From: JBFIHF01 sp964411125
Lineage (GTDB): Bacteria; Myxococcota_A; Bradymonadia; Bradymonadales; Bradymonadaceae
Reading direction: 5' to 3'
Length of the DNA: 6,732 bases
Assembly (NCBI GenBank): GCA_964411125.1
Contig: CAYPJU010000155.1
Coordinates: 1 to 6,732, forward strand
This document shows positions 1 through 6,102 of this stretch, one piece after another. Both the position numbers and the translations under genes were made by a program. The first letter of the stretch is position 1. The number at the start of each line of letters is the position of its first letter. The notes beneath the pieces were generated by a model. The model was not told where the DNA came from, made no database searches, and was given only the letters and a program-made list of their open reading frames with translations.

Positions 1-56
1 GCCCGGTAGCCCGGTAGCCCGGTAGCCCGGTAGCCCGGTAGCCCGGTAGCCCGGTC
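1..56. repeat. 8-bp tandem repeat array (gcccggta)
   Basis: Six exact copies of the 8-mer gcccggta are followed by a seventh ending in c instead of a. The array begins at the window edge, so its true left end and copy number are unknown. An 8-bp period is not a multiple of three, so this is not a coding repeat. It runs straight into the degenerate C-rich array at 55-144. No gene is seen upstream. Confidence 0.95.
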
Positions 57-144
57 CCCGGTTCTCACTCCCCGGTCCTCACTCCCGGTCCTCACTCCCC
101 GCTCCCCGCTCCCCGGTCCCCGCTCCCCGCTCCCCGCTCCCCGG
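55..144. repeat. Degenerate C-rich tandem array with 14/13-bp then 7-bp units
   Basis: Two 14-bp units (55-68, 69-82; form tccccggtcctcac with one variant base) and one 13-bp unit (83-95) are followed by seven 7-bp units of form tccccgc or tccccgg (96-144). On the minus strand the 7-mers become GGGG runs separated by three bases, a canonical G-quadruplex pattern. The shorter unit looks like the 14-mer without its tcctcac half, so the array probably grew by slippage or unequal exchange. It ends about 10 bp before the -35 box of the Fe-S carrier gene. Confidence 0.92.
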
Positions 145-155
145 CCCATCGATAG

Positions 156-184
156 TTGACCGGTCCTGCAGCGGTCCCTACAAA
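156..184 (+). promoter_or_regulatory. Sigma70-type promoter for the Fe-S carrier gene
   Basis: TTGACC at 156-161 matches five of six -35 consensus bases. A 17-bp spacer leads to TACAAA at 179-184, which matches four of six -10 bases. The predicted start is near 191, giving a leader of about 50 nt before the ATG at 243. Position and spacing are good; activity is inferred. Confidence 0.55.
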
Positions 185-190
185 GATGAA

Positions 191-200
191 ACGTGCACGT
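191..200. promoter_or_regulatory. 10-bp palindrome at the predicted transcription start
   Basis: ACGTGCACGT is a perfect palindrome, overlapped by a second one, GCACGTGC, at 195-202. It sits at the +1 region expected from the 156-184 promoter, where a repressor site would be effective. A 10-bp palindrome can occur by chance in GC-rich DNA, so the operator role is only a suggestion. Confidence 0.2.
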
Positions 201-242
201 GCGCGAGGCATCCCACTGCACGAGACGTGTGAGGAGTAAGAA

Positions 243-566
243 ATGATCGTCATTACCGAAGCAGCCGCAGAACAAGCGCAGCAGATCATGTCCGAGAACG
301 GGCTCGCCGCAGGCGGGCTCAAGGTCGGCGTAAAAGCAGGGGGTTGTTCGGGGCTCAACTACGTGCTCGACATCGTCGAGAGCCCCGCGGACAACGACCG
401 CGTGTTCACGCAGCACGGGATCCGCGTCTTCTGCGATCCGAAGAGCTACCTCTACCTGAAGGGGACCCAGGTCGACTACGAGTCGACCAAGCTCGGCGGC
501 GGTTTCAAGTTCTCGAACCCGAACGCCAAGCGTTCGTGCGGTTGCGGAACCTCGTTCGCCGTCTGA
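243..566 (+). CDS. erpA: A-type iron-sulfur cluster carrier (ErpA/IscA/HesB family)
   Basis: This 107-residue protein has the length and full signature of A-type carriers, which accept Fe-S clusters from the assembly scaffold and pass them to apoproteins in the cytoplasm. The three cluster-ligand cysteines are present: C35 in GGCSG, and C99 and C101 in the C-terminal SCGCGTSF motif. The preceding FSNPNAK stretch (90-96) is also characteristic. The N-terminal ITEAAAEQ helix start fits the family, and the start is supported by a purine-rich gaggag Shine-Dalgarno at about 230-235. A promoter at 156-184 precedes it. The NRDE gene follows after 21 bp and is probably in the same transcript. The family assignment is secure; choosing ErpA over IscA or SufA rests on the NPNAK and CGCG-TSF wording and is less certain, because no isc or suf genes are in the window. 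Confidence 0.93.
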   Translation: MIVITEAAAEQAQQIMSENGLAAGGLKVGVKAGGCSGLNYVLDIVESPADNDRVFTQHGIRVFCDPKSYLYLKGTQVDYESTKLGGGFKFSNPNAKRSCGCGTSFAV

Positions 567-587
567 ACCTCCCCCCGGGGGCGCGAC

Positions 588-1319
588 GTGTGCACCCTGA
601 TCATCGCCCATCGACACTTCGAAGAGAGCCCGATCTTCCTCGCGTCCAACCGCGATGAGGCGTTGGGCCGCGCTTCGTCTCCACCGACGGTCCGCGAGGT
701 CGCCGGGACGTCGATCCTGGCGCCGACGGACGACGTCGCCGGCGGGACGTGGCTCGGGGTGAACGAATGGGGCGTCGTCGTCGCGATCACGAACCGGTTC
801 GGCGTCGCCCCCGATCCGGGGCGATTCTCCCGCGGGCTGCTGGTGCGCGAAGCGCTCCTGGAACGCTACGCGCAGGTCGCCGCCGACGGGATCGCGGCGC
901 TCGACGCTCGAGACTACAACCCCTTTCATCTCGTGATCATGGACCGCGATTACGCCGAGATCGTCTGGGGGGACGGCCGACAGATGCGTCGGGTGGTGCT
1001 CGACCCTGGCCTCTCGGTGGTGACCGAACGCTCGTTCGAGGCAGCGACCAACGAGCGCGCCGAGCGTCTGCGACGCCGGATCGACGCGCTGCGAGCCGAT
1101 GACGACTTGACGCGCGGCGCGCTCGCGAAGCTGCTCCTCGACAGACGCGACGAGGACATCGATGCAGTGACGGTTTCGATCTCGGAGATGGACTACGGGA
1201 CCCGCTCCTCGACGATCATCGAGCTCGGACGCGATCCGAGGTTCGAATTCGCGGACGGTCCCCCCGACCGCGTCCCCTATCGGGACTACTCGTCGGACCT
1301 GCACCAGCTCCTCAGCTGA
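588..1319 (+). CDS. NRDE/TANGO2-family protein (putative Ntn-type fold)
   Basis: This 243-residue protein belongs to the NRDE family (Pfam Transport and Golgi organisation 2). Visible signatures are the N-terminal MCTL, the name-giving NRDE at residues 21-24, GGTWLGVNEWG at 52-62 followed by TNR, RFSRGLL at about 79-85, and YGTRSST at 203-209. The GTG start is chosen because it puts a cysteine at position 2. After Met removal that residue would be the N-terminal nucleophile expected of the Ntn-hydrolase-like fold proposed for this family. The Shine-Dalgarno is weak (ggggg at 577-581), and the 21-bp gap suggests coupling to the Fe-S carrier gene. No signal peptide is seen, so it is probably cytoplasmic. 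The bacterial function is unknown; animal homologues (TANGO2, HRG-9) have been linked to heme trafficking and mitochondrial metabolism. The family call is firm; any substrate is open. Confidence 0.88.
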   Translation: MCTLIIAHRHFEESPIFLASNRDEALGRASSPPTVREVAGTSILAPTDDVAGGTWLGVNEWGVVVAITNRFGVAPDPGRFSRGLLVREALLERYAQVAADGIAALDARDYNPFHLVIMDRDYAEIVWGDGRQMRRVVLDPGLSVVTERSFEAATNERAERLRRRIDALRADDDLTRGALAKLLLDRRDEDIDAVTVSISEMDYGTRSSTIIELGRDPRFEFADGPPDRVPYRDYSSDLHQLLS

Positions 1320-1431
1320 AATTCTCTGAAAGACCTCGGAGTCTTCTCGCATCGCAGGGCCTGGTTGGGTAGCATCCGGCTTTGAACTGGATAAACGCTC
1401 GCTCGCACTCAGCCTGATTGAGGATTCTGGA

Positions 1432-3690
1432 ATGAAGGAAGTACGCCCCCTCTTCGTCGCCCTCTGCCTCGCCACCGCCTGTGGTGGCGGCGCGCCCGAC
1501 ACCGAAGACCCCAACGATCCCGATTGTGAGGGTGCCAAGTGCGACGTCATCGGCGACGACGATCGGTACGACGAGTTCTCGGGTGAGGTCACGGACCTCC
1601 TCCGTGAAGTGGCGGCTTCGACGGCGGTCATCGTCGAGCGGCAGTCGCTGGTGGAAGAAGGGGACCGGACCCGATTCGACGGGTTCCAGACGCTGGGCGA
1701 CACCTACATGATGTGTGACGGGGAGCGCTTCCGGGAGCAGATCAGCGCCGGGTTCTGCTCGGCGTGGCTCGTCGCCCCCGACATCATGGTCACCAACGGC
1801 CACTGCATCACCAGCCAGCAGGCGTGCGAGCAGTCCTCGTTCGTGTTCGACTTCACGCTCGACGAGGAGACGACGGACCTGTCGACGGTACCGTCCGAAA
1901 ACGTCGTCGGCTGCCACCGGGTCCTGGCGTGGGACTCCACGCTCGACTGCGAGGTCGACTTCGCCGTCGTTCAGCTCGAACACCCCGTCGACCGCACGCC
2001 GCTCGAGGTCCGCGGTTCGGCGAGCGAGCTCACCGACGAGCCGCTCGTGATCATCGGGCATCCGTTCGGCCTTCCGCGCAAGTACGCCCTGGAAGGCGAG
2101 CTGCTCAAGACCGGCGACAACAGCTTCACGACGACCCACGACATCTTCGGCGGGAACTCCGGATCGGCGATCTTCGCCGCGGAGACCGGCGTCGTTCAGG
2201 GCCTCGTCACCTGCGGCGGAAGTAACCTCGAGTGGGAGTACATCGACGACGGATGGACCCTCGACCGAAAGACCGGCCAACCTTGCGAAGCGACGTGCGA
2301 CACCGAAGGCGTCTTCACCAACGGGAGTTGGGAGGAATGCTCGATGGAAGGGACGCGTCGACGTTGCGTCTGCGCCGACGACGGCAGTCAGCTCGTGTGG
2401 GAGAAGCGTGAGTGCATGCCGTTCGAGACCGAGTCGGAGGGGACCTGCTCGCGCGAGGCGAAGGTCTCGCTCGAGAGCTGTCGCACCGCGCCGTGGAAGT
2501 GCTCGACGCCTACCTCGCAGCACACCCGACACTTCGCCCAGTTCACCGAGGAGTGGTCGGTGTACGACAACGGTGACGATCTCGTCCTGCCGCAAGGGCA
2601 GACGGTCACGTCGCCGACGCTCACCATCCCGGCGGACACCCTCGCGCAGGGCTTCACCGTCTACGTCGACCTGATCGGCGCTTCGAACGTCGAAGAGCTC
2701 GATCTACAGGCCCTCGTGGCAGACCTCGACGTCACGCTGGAGAACGCCGACGGTTCGCAGAGCGTGGTCCTGACGACCGGCGCGGTCGCGTTCCACGGCA
2801 CCGCGATGGAGCTCGGACTCTTCGGGGGGCAGACCCAACCCTTCCAGGTCCCGTTCGTGCTGCACGAGTTCGCCGACCAGATCGTCGGCGGGGACTGGTC
2901 GCTTCGGATCGCGAACAACGGCGTCGTCGATCACCAGCTCTACGGCTGGCGAATCGGGGTCGTCGTCGCCGACGGGGAGGACGACGACTTCGGCCTCCTG
3001 CCGTGCGTCGGCGAAGGGTGCGTCGCCGGCTGGGAAGCGGGCCCCGAACCTTTCGAGGACTCACTCGATCAGCCGGGCGTGCCGACCGAAAATACCGACG
3101 TGCCCGGGACCGTCGCCGAGGGCTGGAGCGTCGAGGTCCTCGACCCGAACGGCACCGGCTACGAGGCGGTGAAGACCCGCCGCAGCCAGACGATCTCGCT
3201 CGAGACCGGCGAGCTCGCCCTCGTCCGCGAGTTCGGCGAAGACATCGGGTCGCGTACGCTCGAGGTCGATTATCGCTACGACGGGGACGGCTGGTTCCAG
3301 ATCAAGGCGGACGGGCAGATCATCTACGCGCAGCAGGCGTTCTCCCAGGAGACGATCCAGGTCGCCCTCCCCTTCACCGCGAACCGGATCGAGTTCGTGC
3401 TCGGAGCGACCGACGGCAGCCAGTTCCACGAGGCGACGATCTTCGGGATCAAGCTCCTCGCGAGCACCCAGGACCCCGCCTCGTGCGAGAGCGTCTACAC
3501 CTGCGTCGCAAACTGTGGAGACGACACGACGTGCCAGGACACCTGCATCGCCGGCGGGAGCGCGGACGCGCAGAGCGCCTTCTGGGCCCTGATCGAATGC
3601 ATGAACACGTGCGACCCGAACGGCGATCAGCAGGTGTGCGTGGACACGCAATGCGCCTCCCAGGCGGCGGACTGCGTCAACGCCCTCTGA
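1432..3690 (+). CDS. Secreted lipoprotein with trypsin-fold serine protease, P-like domain and Cys-rich C-terminus
   Basis: This 752-residue exported protein starts with a short signal peptide ending in LATAC (residues 13-17), a fair lipobox that would lipidate C17. An acidic linker with a CEGAKCD motif (32-38) follows. The protease domain spans about 60-275: H124 in TNGHC, D176 in VDFAVV and S243 in GGNSGS form a complete catalytic triad. C109 and C125 flank the His loop, as in the conserved chymotrypsin-fold disulfide. A Cys-rich stretch (about 285-357, nine Cys) includes NGSWEECSMEGTRRRC. Residues about 370-515 look like a P/Homo-B beta-sandwich, ending GGDWSLRIANNG then YGWRIGVV. A second beta-rich domain (about 555-675) resembles no family I can name. 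Ten cysteines crowd 685-748. The start has GAGG at 1420-1423, 8 nt from the ATG. The 112-bp upstream gap contains only a weak hairpin (AAGAC 1330-1334 with GTCTT 1341-1345) and no convincing promoter. The protease call is solid; substrate and biological role are unknown. Confidence 0.85.
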   Translation: MKEVRPLFVALCLATACGGGAPDTEDPNDPDCEGAKCDVIGDDDRYDEFSGEVTDLLREVAASTAVIVERQSLVEEGDRTRFDGFQTLGDTYMMCDGERFREQISAGFCSAWLVAPDIMVTNGHCITSQQACEQSSFVFDFTLDEETTDLSTVPSENVVGCHRVLAWDSTLDCEVDFAVVQLEHPVDRTPLEVRGSASELTDEPLVIIGHPFGLPRKYALEGELLKTGDNSFTTTHDIFGGNSGSAIFAAETGVVQGLVTCGGSNLEWEYIDDGWTLDRKTGQPCEATCDTEGVFTNGSWEECSMEGTRRRCVCADDGSQLVWEKRECMPFETESEGTCSREAKVSLESCRTAPWKCSTPTSQHTRHFAQFTEEWSVYDNGDDLVLPQGQTVTSPTLTIPADTLAQGFTVYVDLIGASNVEELDLQALVADLDVTLENADGSQSVVLTTGAVAFHGTAMELGLFGGQTQPFQVPFVLHEFADQIVGGDWSLRIANNGVVDHQLYGWRIGVVVADGEDDDFGLLPCVGEGCVAGWEAGPEPFEDSLDQPGVPTENTDVPGTVAEGWSVEVLDPNGTGYEAVKTRRSQTISLETGELALVREFGEDIGSRTLEVDYRYDGDGWFQIKADGQIIYAQQAFSQETIQVALPFTANRIEFVLGATDGSQFHEATIFGIKLLASTQDPASCESVYTCVANCGDDTTCQDTCIAGGSADAQSAFWALIECMNTCDPNGDQQVCVDTQCASQAADCVNAL

Positions 3691-3716
3691 CGCCGGGGCT
3701 GCGGGTTGCGTTGCTT

Positions 3717-3741
3717 GCCCGCACATTCTAAGTATGCGGGC
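3717..3741. promoter_or_regulatory. Inverted repeat between the lipoprotein gene and proS (terminator or operator)
   Basis: GCCCGCA (3717-3723) and TGCGGGC (3735-3741) form a 7-bp stem around an 11-nt loop. It lies 26 bp after the lipoprotein stop and 23 bp before proS. No T-tract follows, so a classical intrinsic terminator is not supported. A poor promoter, TTGCTT (3711-3716) with a 16-bp spacer to TATGCG (3733-3738), overlaps it, so it could equally be an operator over the proS promoter. Confidence 0.35.
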
Positions 3742-3764
3742 CCAACGTTCGACGGACGGTACGC

Positions 3765-5501
3765 ATGCGATTTTCGAAAGCCTACATCCCCACCCGCAAA
3801 GAAGATCCCGCGGACGCGGAGATCGTCAGCCACAAGCTGATGATCCGCGGCGGGTACATCCGCCAGCTCTCTCGCGGAATCTACAACTTCCTGCCGATCG
3901 GCTGGCGAAGCATTCGCAAGATCGAGCAGATCATCCGGGAAGAGATGGACGCCGCCGGGGCACTCGAAGTCCGACTGCCGACCGTCCAGCCCGCCGAGAT
4001 CTGGAAGGAGTCGGGGCGCTGGACCCAGTACGGCCCCGAGCTCCTGCGCTTCAAGGATCGCAAGCAGACCGACTTCTGTTTCGGCCCGACCCACGAAGAG
4101 GTGATCACCGATTTGGTGCGCGGTGAGGTCACGAGCTACAAGCAACTGCCGCTGAACCTCTACCAGATCCAGACGAAGTTTCGTGACGAGCCGCGCCCCC
4201 GCTTCGGCCTGATGCGTGGACGTGAGTTCATCATGAAGGACGCGTACTCCTTCGACCTCGACGAGGAAGGGGCCAACGCGTCGTACGACGCGATGTTCGA
4301 CGCGTACTGCAAGATCTGCGACCGCCTCGGGTTCGAGTATCGCCCCGTCGAAGCGGACACGGGCAACATCGGGGGCTCCCGCTCGCACGAATTCCAGGTG
4401 CTCGCGGAGACGGGCGAGGACGAGATCGTGAGCTGCACCGAGTGCGACTACGCGGCGAACGTCGAGAAGGCGGAGATCAAGCTGGCGGAGTCGGAGCGGT
4501 CCGTCGATGCCGAGCTTCGAGACCGCAAGGTGGTCGATACGCCCAACGTCGGGACGATCGAAGAGGTGAGCGCGTTCCTGAAGCGTCCGGCGAACGAGTT
4601 CGTGAAGACGCTCCTCTACATGGCGGACAAGAAGCCGTACGCGGTGCTCGTACGAGGCGACCAGAACGTCAACGAACTGAAAGTCCGAGCGCTGCTCGTG
4701 GCCGAGGAGCCCGAGCTCGAAGAGCTGCGGCTCGCCTCCGACGCCGAGGTGAAGGAGCTGACGTCGGCCCGCGTCGGATTTGCGGGTCCGGTCGGGCTCG
4801 ACGTCCCGATCCTGGCCGACCTTTCGGTCAAGCCGATGGCGAACTTCGTCGTCGGGGCGAACGAAGACGACAAACACATCGTGGACGCGAACTGGGGAGA
4901 AGACTTCGCGGTCACGAAGTGGGCGGACCTCCGGACGGCGCAGGCGGGCGACCTCTGCGGCCGATGCGGCGGCACGTTCGAGTCGTATCGGGGCATCGAA
5001 GTCGGCCACGTCTTCTATCTGGGGACGAAGTACTCGAAGTCGATGAACGCCGTGGTGCTCGACGAGAACGGGCGGGAAGTTCCGCTCGAGATGGGGTGCT
5101 ACGGCATCGGGGTGACGCGCATCCTGTCGGCGGTGATCGAACAGAACCACGACGACTGGGGCATCATCTGGCCGATGGCGGTGGCGCCCTACCACGTGAC
5201 GATCCTCGCCCTGCAGGTGCAAGACGACGAGGTGGTGGCGACGTCGGAGCGGCTCTACGAGGAGCTGCAAGCGGCGGGGGTCGAGGTATTGCTGGACGAT
5301 CGCGACCTTCGGCCGGGACACAAGTTCAAGGACGCCGACCTGATCGGGACCCCGATCCGCATCACGATCGGTTCGCGAGGACTAAAAGACGGAAACGTCG
5401 AGTTCAAAATGCGAGCTGACAAAGACCACGAGTTGGTCGCTCTCGACGAGGTCGTGGCGAAGACGAGGAAGCTGGTGAACGAGGCCCTCGGGCGGGCCTG
5501 A
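3765..5501 (+). CDS. proS: Prolyl-tRNA synthetase, bacterial type with editing insertion
   Basis: Class II prolyl-tRNA synthetase, 578 residues, close to the usual bacterial length of about 570. It charges tRNA-Pro with proline in the cytoplasm. Motif 1 lies around 62-76 (LPTVQP at 71-76). Motif 2 spans about 139-163, with FRDE at 139-142 and LMRGREFIMKDAYSF. Motif 3 is MGCYGIGVTRIL at 443-454. Between motifs 2 and 3 lies the YbaK-like insertion (about 225-405) that hydrolyses mischarged Ala-tRNA-Pro. It has K281 in KTLLYMAD and H371 in HIVDANWG at the places where the E. coli enzyme has its editing Lys and His. Cys pairs C224/C227 and C398/C401 flank the insertion, as in many relatives. The anticodon-binding domain follows from about 470. 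The start is the first in-frame Met giving the family MRFSKAYIPT N-terminus; ggacgg at 3754-3759 is a modest ribosome site. No T-box leader is seen. Nothing looks truncated. Confidence 0.97.
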   Translation: MRFSKAYIPTRKEDPADAEIVSHKLMIRGGYIRQLSRGIYNFLPIGWRSIRKIEQIIREEMDAAGALEVRLPTVQPAEIWKESGRWTQYGPELLRFKDRKQTDFCFGPTHEEVITDLVRGEVTSYKQLPLNLYQIQTKFRDEPRPRFGLMRGREFIMKDAYSFDLDEEGANASYDAMFDAYCKICDRLGFEYRPVEADTGNIGGSRSHEFQVLAETGEDEIVSCTECDYAANVEKAEIKLAESERSVDAELRDRKVVDTPNVGTIEEVSAFLKRPANEFVKTLLYMADKKPYAVLVRGDQNVNELKVRALLVAEEPELEELRLASDAEVKELTSARVGFAGPVGLDVPILADLSVKPMANFVVGANEDDKHIVDANWGEDFAVTKWADLRTAQAGDLCGRCGGTFESYRGIEVGHVFYLGTKYSKSMNAVVLDENGREVPLEMGCYGIGVTRILSAVIEQNHDDWGIIWPMAVAPYHVTILALQVQDDEVVATSERLYEELQAAGVEVLLDDRDLRPGHKFKDADLIGTPIRITIGSRGLKDGNVEFKMRADKDHELVALDEVVAKTRKLVNEALGRA

Positions 5502-5507
5502 TGGAAG

Positions 5508-5536
5508 TTGCTTTCTCGATTTGCGTCCTGTATGGT
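5508..5536 (+). promoter_or_regulatory. Likely promoter of the tRNA-Trp-secE-nusG operon
   Basis: TTGCTT (5508-5513), a 17-bp spacer and TATGGT (5531-5536) form a sigma70-like promoter starting 7 bp after the proS stop. The -10 matches four of six consensus bases and the -35 three of six. The predicted start near 5543 would give a leader of about 50 nt before the tRNA. Read-through from proS is also possible, since no terminator is visible. Confidence 0.45.
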
Positions 5537-5548
5537 CCGCCATCCGGT

Positions 5549-5566
5549 TCGGCCGAAATTTTGGCC
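5549..5566. other. Palindromic element in the leader before tRNA-Trp
   Basis: TTCGGCCGAA (5549-5558) is a perfect 10-bp palindrome. GGCCGAAATTTTGGCC (5551-5566) can fold into a short hairpin with one G-T wobble. The two structures overlap and are mutually exclusive. The segment lies just after the predicted start of the operon. A regulatory role is possible but unproven. Confidence 0.3.
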
Positions 5567-5573
5567 GTTAGCG

Positions 5574-5593
5574 GTGGTTGGAAAGCCAACCGT
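5574..5593 (+). other. Hairpin abutting the 5' end of tRNA-Trp
   Basis: GGTTGG (5576-5581), loop AAAG, and CCAACC (5586-5591) make a 6-bp perfect stem. Two G-T wobbles (5574/5593, 5575/5592) can extend it so that it ends exactly one base before the tRNA acceptor stem begins. In RNA this would stack on the tRNA at the RNase P cleavage site. Confidence 0.45.
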
Positions 5594-5667
5594 AGGGGTA
5601 TAGCTCAGCTAGGTAGAGCAGCTGATTCCAAATCAGCAGGTCGGGGGTTCGATCCCCTCTGCCCCTG
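5594..5667 (+). tRNA. trpT: tRNA-Trp (anticodon CCA)
   Basis: A full cloverleaf can be drawn. The acceptor AGGGGTA (5594-5600) pairs with TGCCCCT (5660-5666) with one wobble. The D-stem is GCTC/GAGC (5603-5606, 5616-5619). The anticodon stem is GCTGA/TCAGC with loop TTCCAAA (5626-5632), giving CCA at 5628-5630. The T-arm is 5643-5659 with loop TTCGATC. The discriminator is G at 5667, as expected for bacterial tRNA-Trp. The 3' CCA is not encoded, so it must be added after processing. Its place 44 bp before secE is the widely conserved tRNA-Trp-secE-nusG arrangement; no terminator separates them, so it is probably cut from a common transcript. Confidence 0.96.
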
Positions 5668-5711
5668 TATGAATGAGGGTCGTTCGCGGCCCGCGCTGGA
5701 AGAGTGAGCGC

Positions 5712-6101
5712 ATGGAAGTTACTCGATACGTCAACCTGATCTACGGCCTGGGGTTCATCCTGCTCGTCGTCATCTTCAACAAGATGACGACGGCGATCTG
5801 GGAGAGCTTCGAGCGTCTCCCGAACTTCGGGATCATCGGTAACGACATCACGCTGACACACGTGATCGCGGTGGTGCTCGCCTTCGGGCTCACCGTGTAT
5901 CTGTACCGGCGTGACGATTACCGCACTTACCTCAGCGAAGTGATCATCGAGCTGAAGAAAGTGACGTGGCCGACGTGGGACGAGACGAAGCGCGGTACGC
6001 TCGTCGTGATCGTCTTCACGTTCGTCCTGAGTGTCTTCCTCTGGGGAAGCGACCAGCTCTGGAAGTACGCGACCGACCTCCTCCTGATTCCGGGTACCTG
6101 A
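5712..6101 (+). CDS. secE: Protein translocase subunit SecE
   Basis: SecE is the clamp subunit of the SecYEG inner-membrane channel for protein export. The 129-residue product has the conserved LKKVTWPTWDET segment (about 81-92), where an amphipathic helix leads into the essential membrane helix (about 94-113). Two additional N-terminal hydrophobic segments (about 8-24 and 49-65) make it a three-helix form like that of E. coli, rather than the short single-helix form of many bacteria. The start at 5712 is preferred over the in-frame ATG at 5673: ggaagagtgag lies just upstream, the MEVTRYVN start leads directly into the first hydrophobic segment, and the earlier start would add a basic tail beginning 6 nt after the tRNA. 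Its stop is one base from the nusG start, implying translational coupling. Confidence 0.95.
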   Translation: MEVTRYVNLIYGLGFILLVVIFNKMTTAIWESFERLPNFGIIGNDITLTHVIAVVLAFGLTVYLYRRDDYRTYLSEVIIELKKVTWPTWDETKRGTLVVIVFTFVLSVFLWGSDQLWKYATDLLLIPGT

Positions 6102-6102
6102 C

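Noticed and set aside
1..144. Possible CRISPR array
   Set aside because: Units are 7-14 bp and directly abutting, with no unique spacers of constant length and no cas genes.
152..176. Possible IscR type-1 site over the -35 box
   Set aside because: ATAGTTGAC matches one half of the consensus, but the second half-site matches only three of nine positions, so the site is not supported.
92..358. Small minus-strand frame running through the 5' repeat array
   Set aside because: Its Gly/Ser/Arg-rich C-terminus is just translated tandem repeat, and the rest is antisense to the Fe-S carrier gene.
1320..1431. Promoter for the lipoprotein gene, starting from TTGAAC at 1382
   Set aside because: No acceptable -10 hexamer lies at 16-18 bp spacing, so no promoter is annotated.
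1312..2595. 427-residue open frame on the minus strand opposite the protease gene
   Set aside because: The + strand frame carries a signal peptide and complete catalytic triad; the antisense product has low-complexity Arg/Leu/Val composition and no motif.
3003..3731. 242-residue + strand frame overlapping the end of the lipoprotein gene
   Set aside because: Arg-rich out-of-frame shadow of the lipoprotein; no ribosome site or family resemblance.
3691..3764. T-box or other amino-acid-sensing leader before proS
   Set aside because: The gap is only 74 bp and lacks the stem I, specifier loop and T-box sequence expected of such a leader.
3627..5321. 564-residue open frame on the minus strand opposite proS
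   Set aside because: It is fully antisense to a textbook proS with all class II motifs. The translation is Arg/Val/Leu/Asp-rich without recognisable motifs, as expected of a GC-rich shadow frame.
5673..5711. Earlier in-frame start for secE
   Set aside because: It would begin only 6 nt after the tRNA without a ribosome site and add a basic extension not typical of SecE; the 5712 start has a good upstream purine-rich site.
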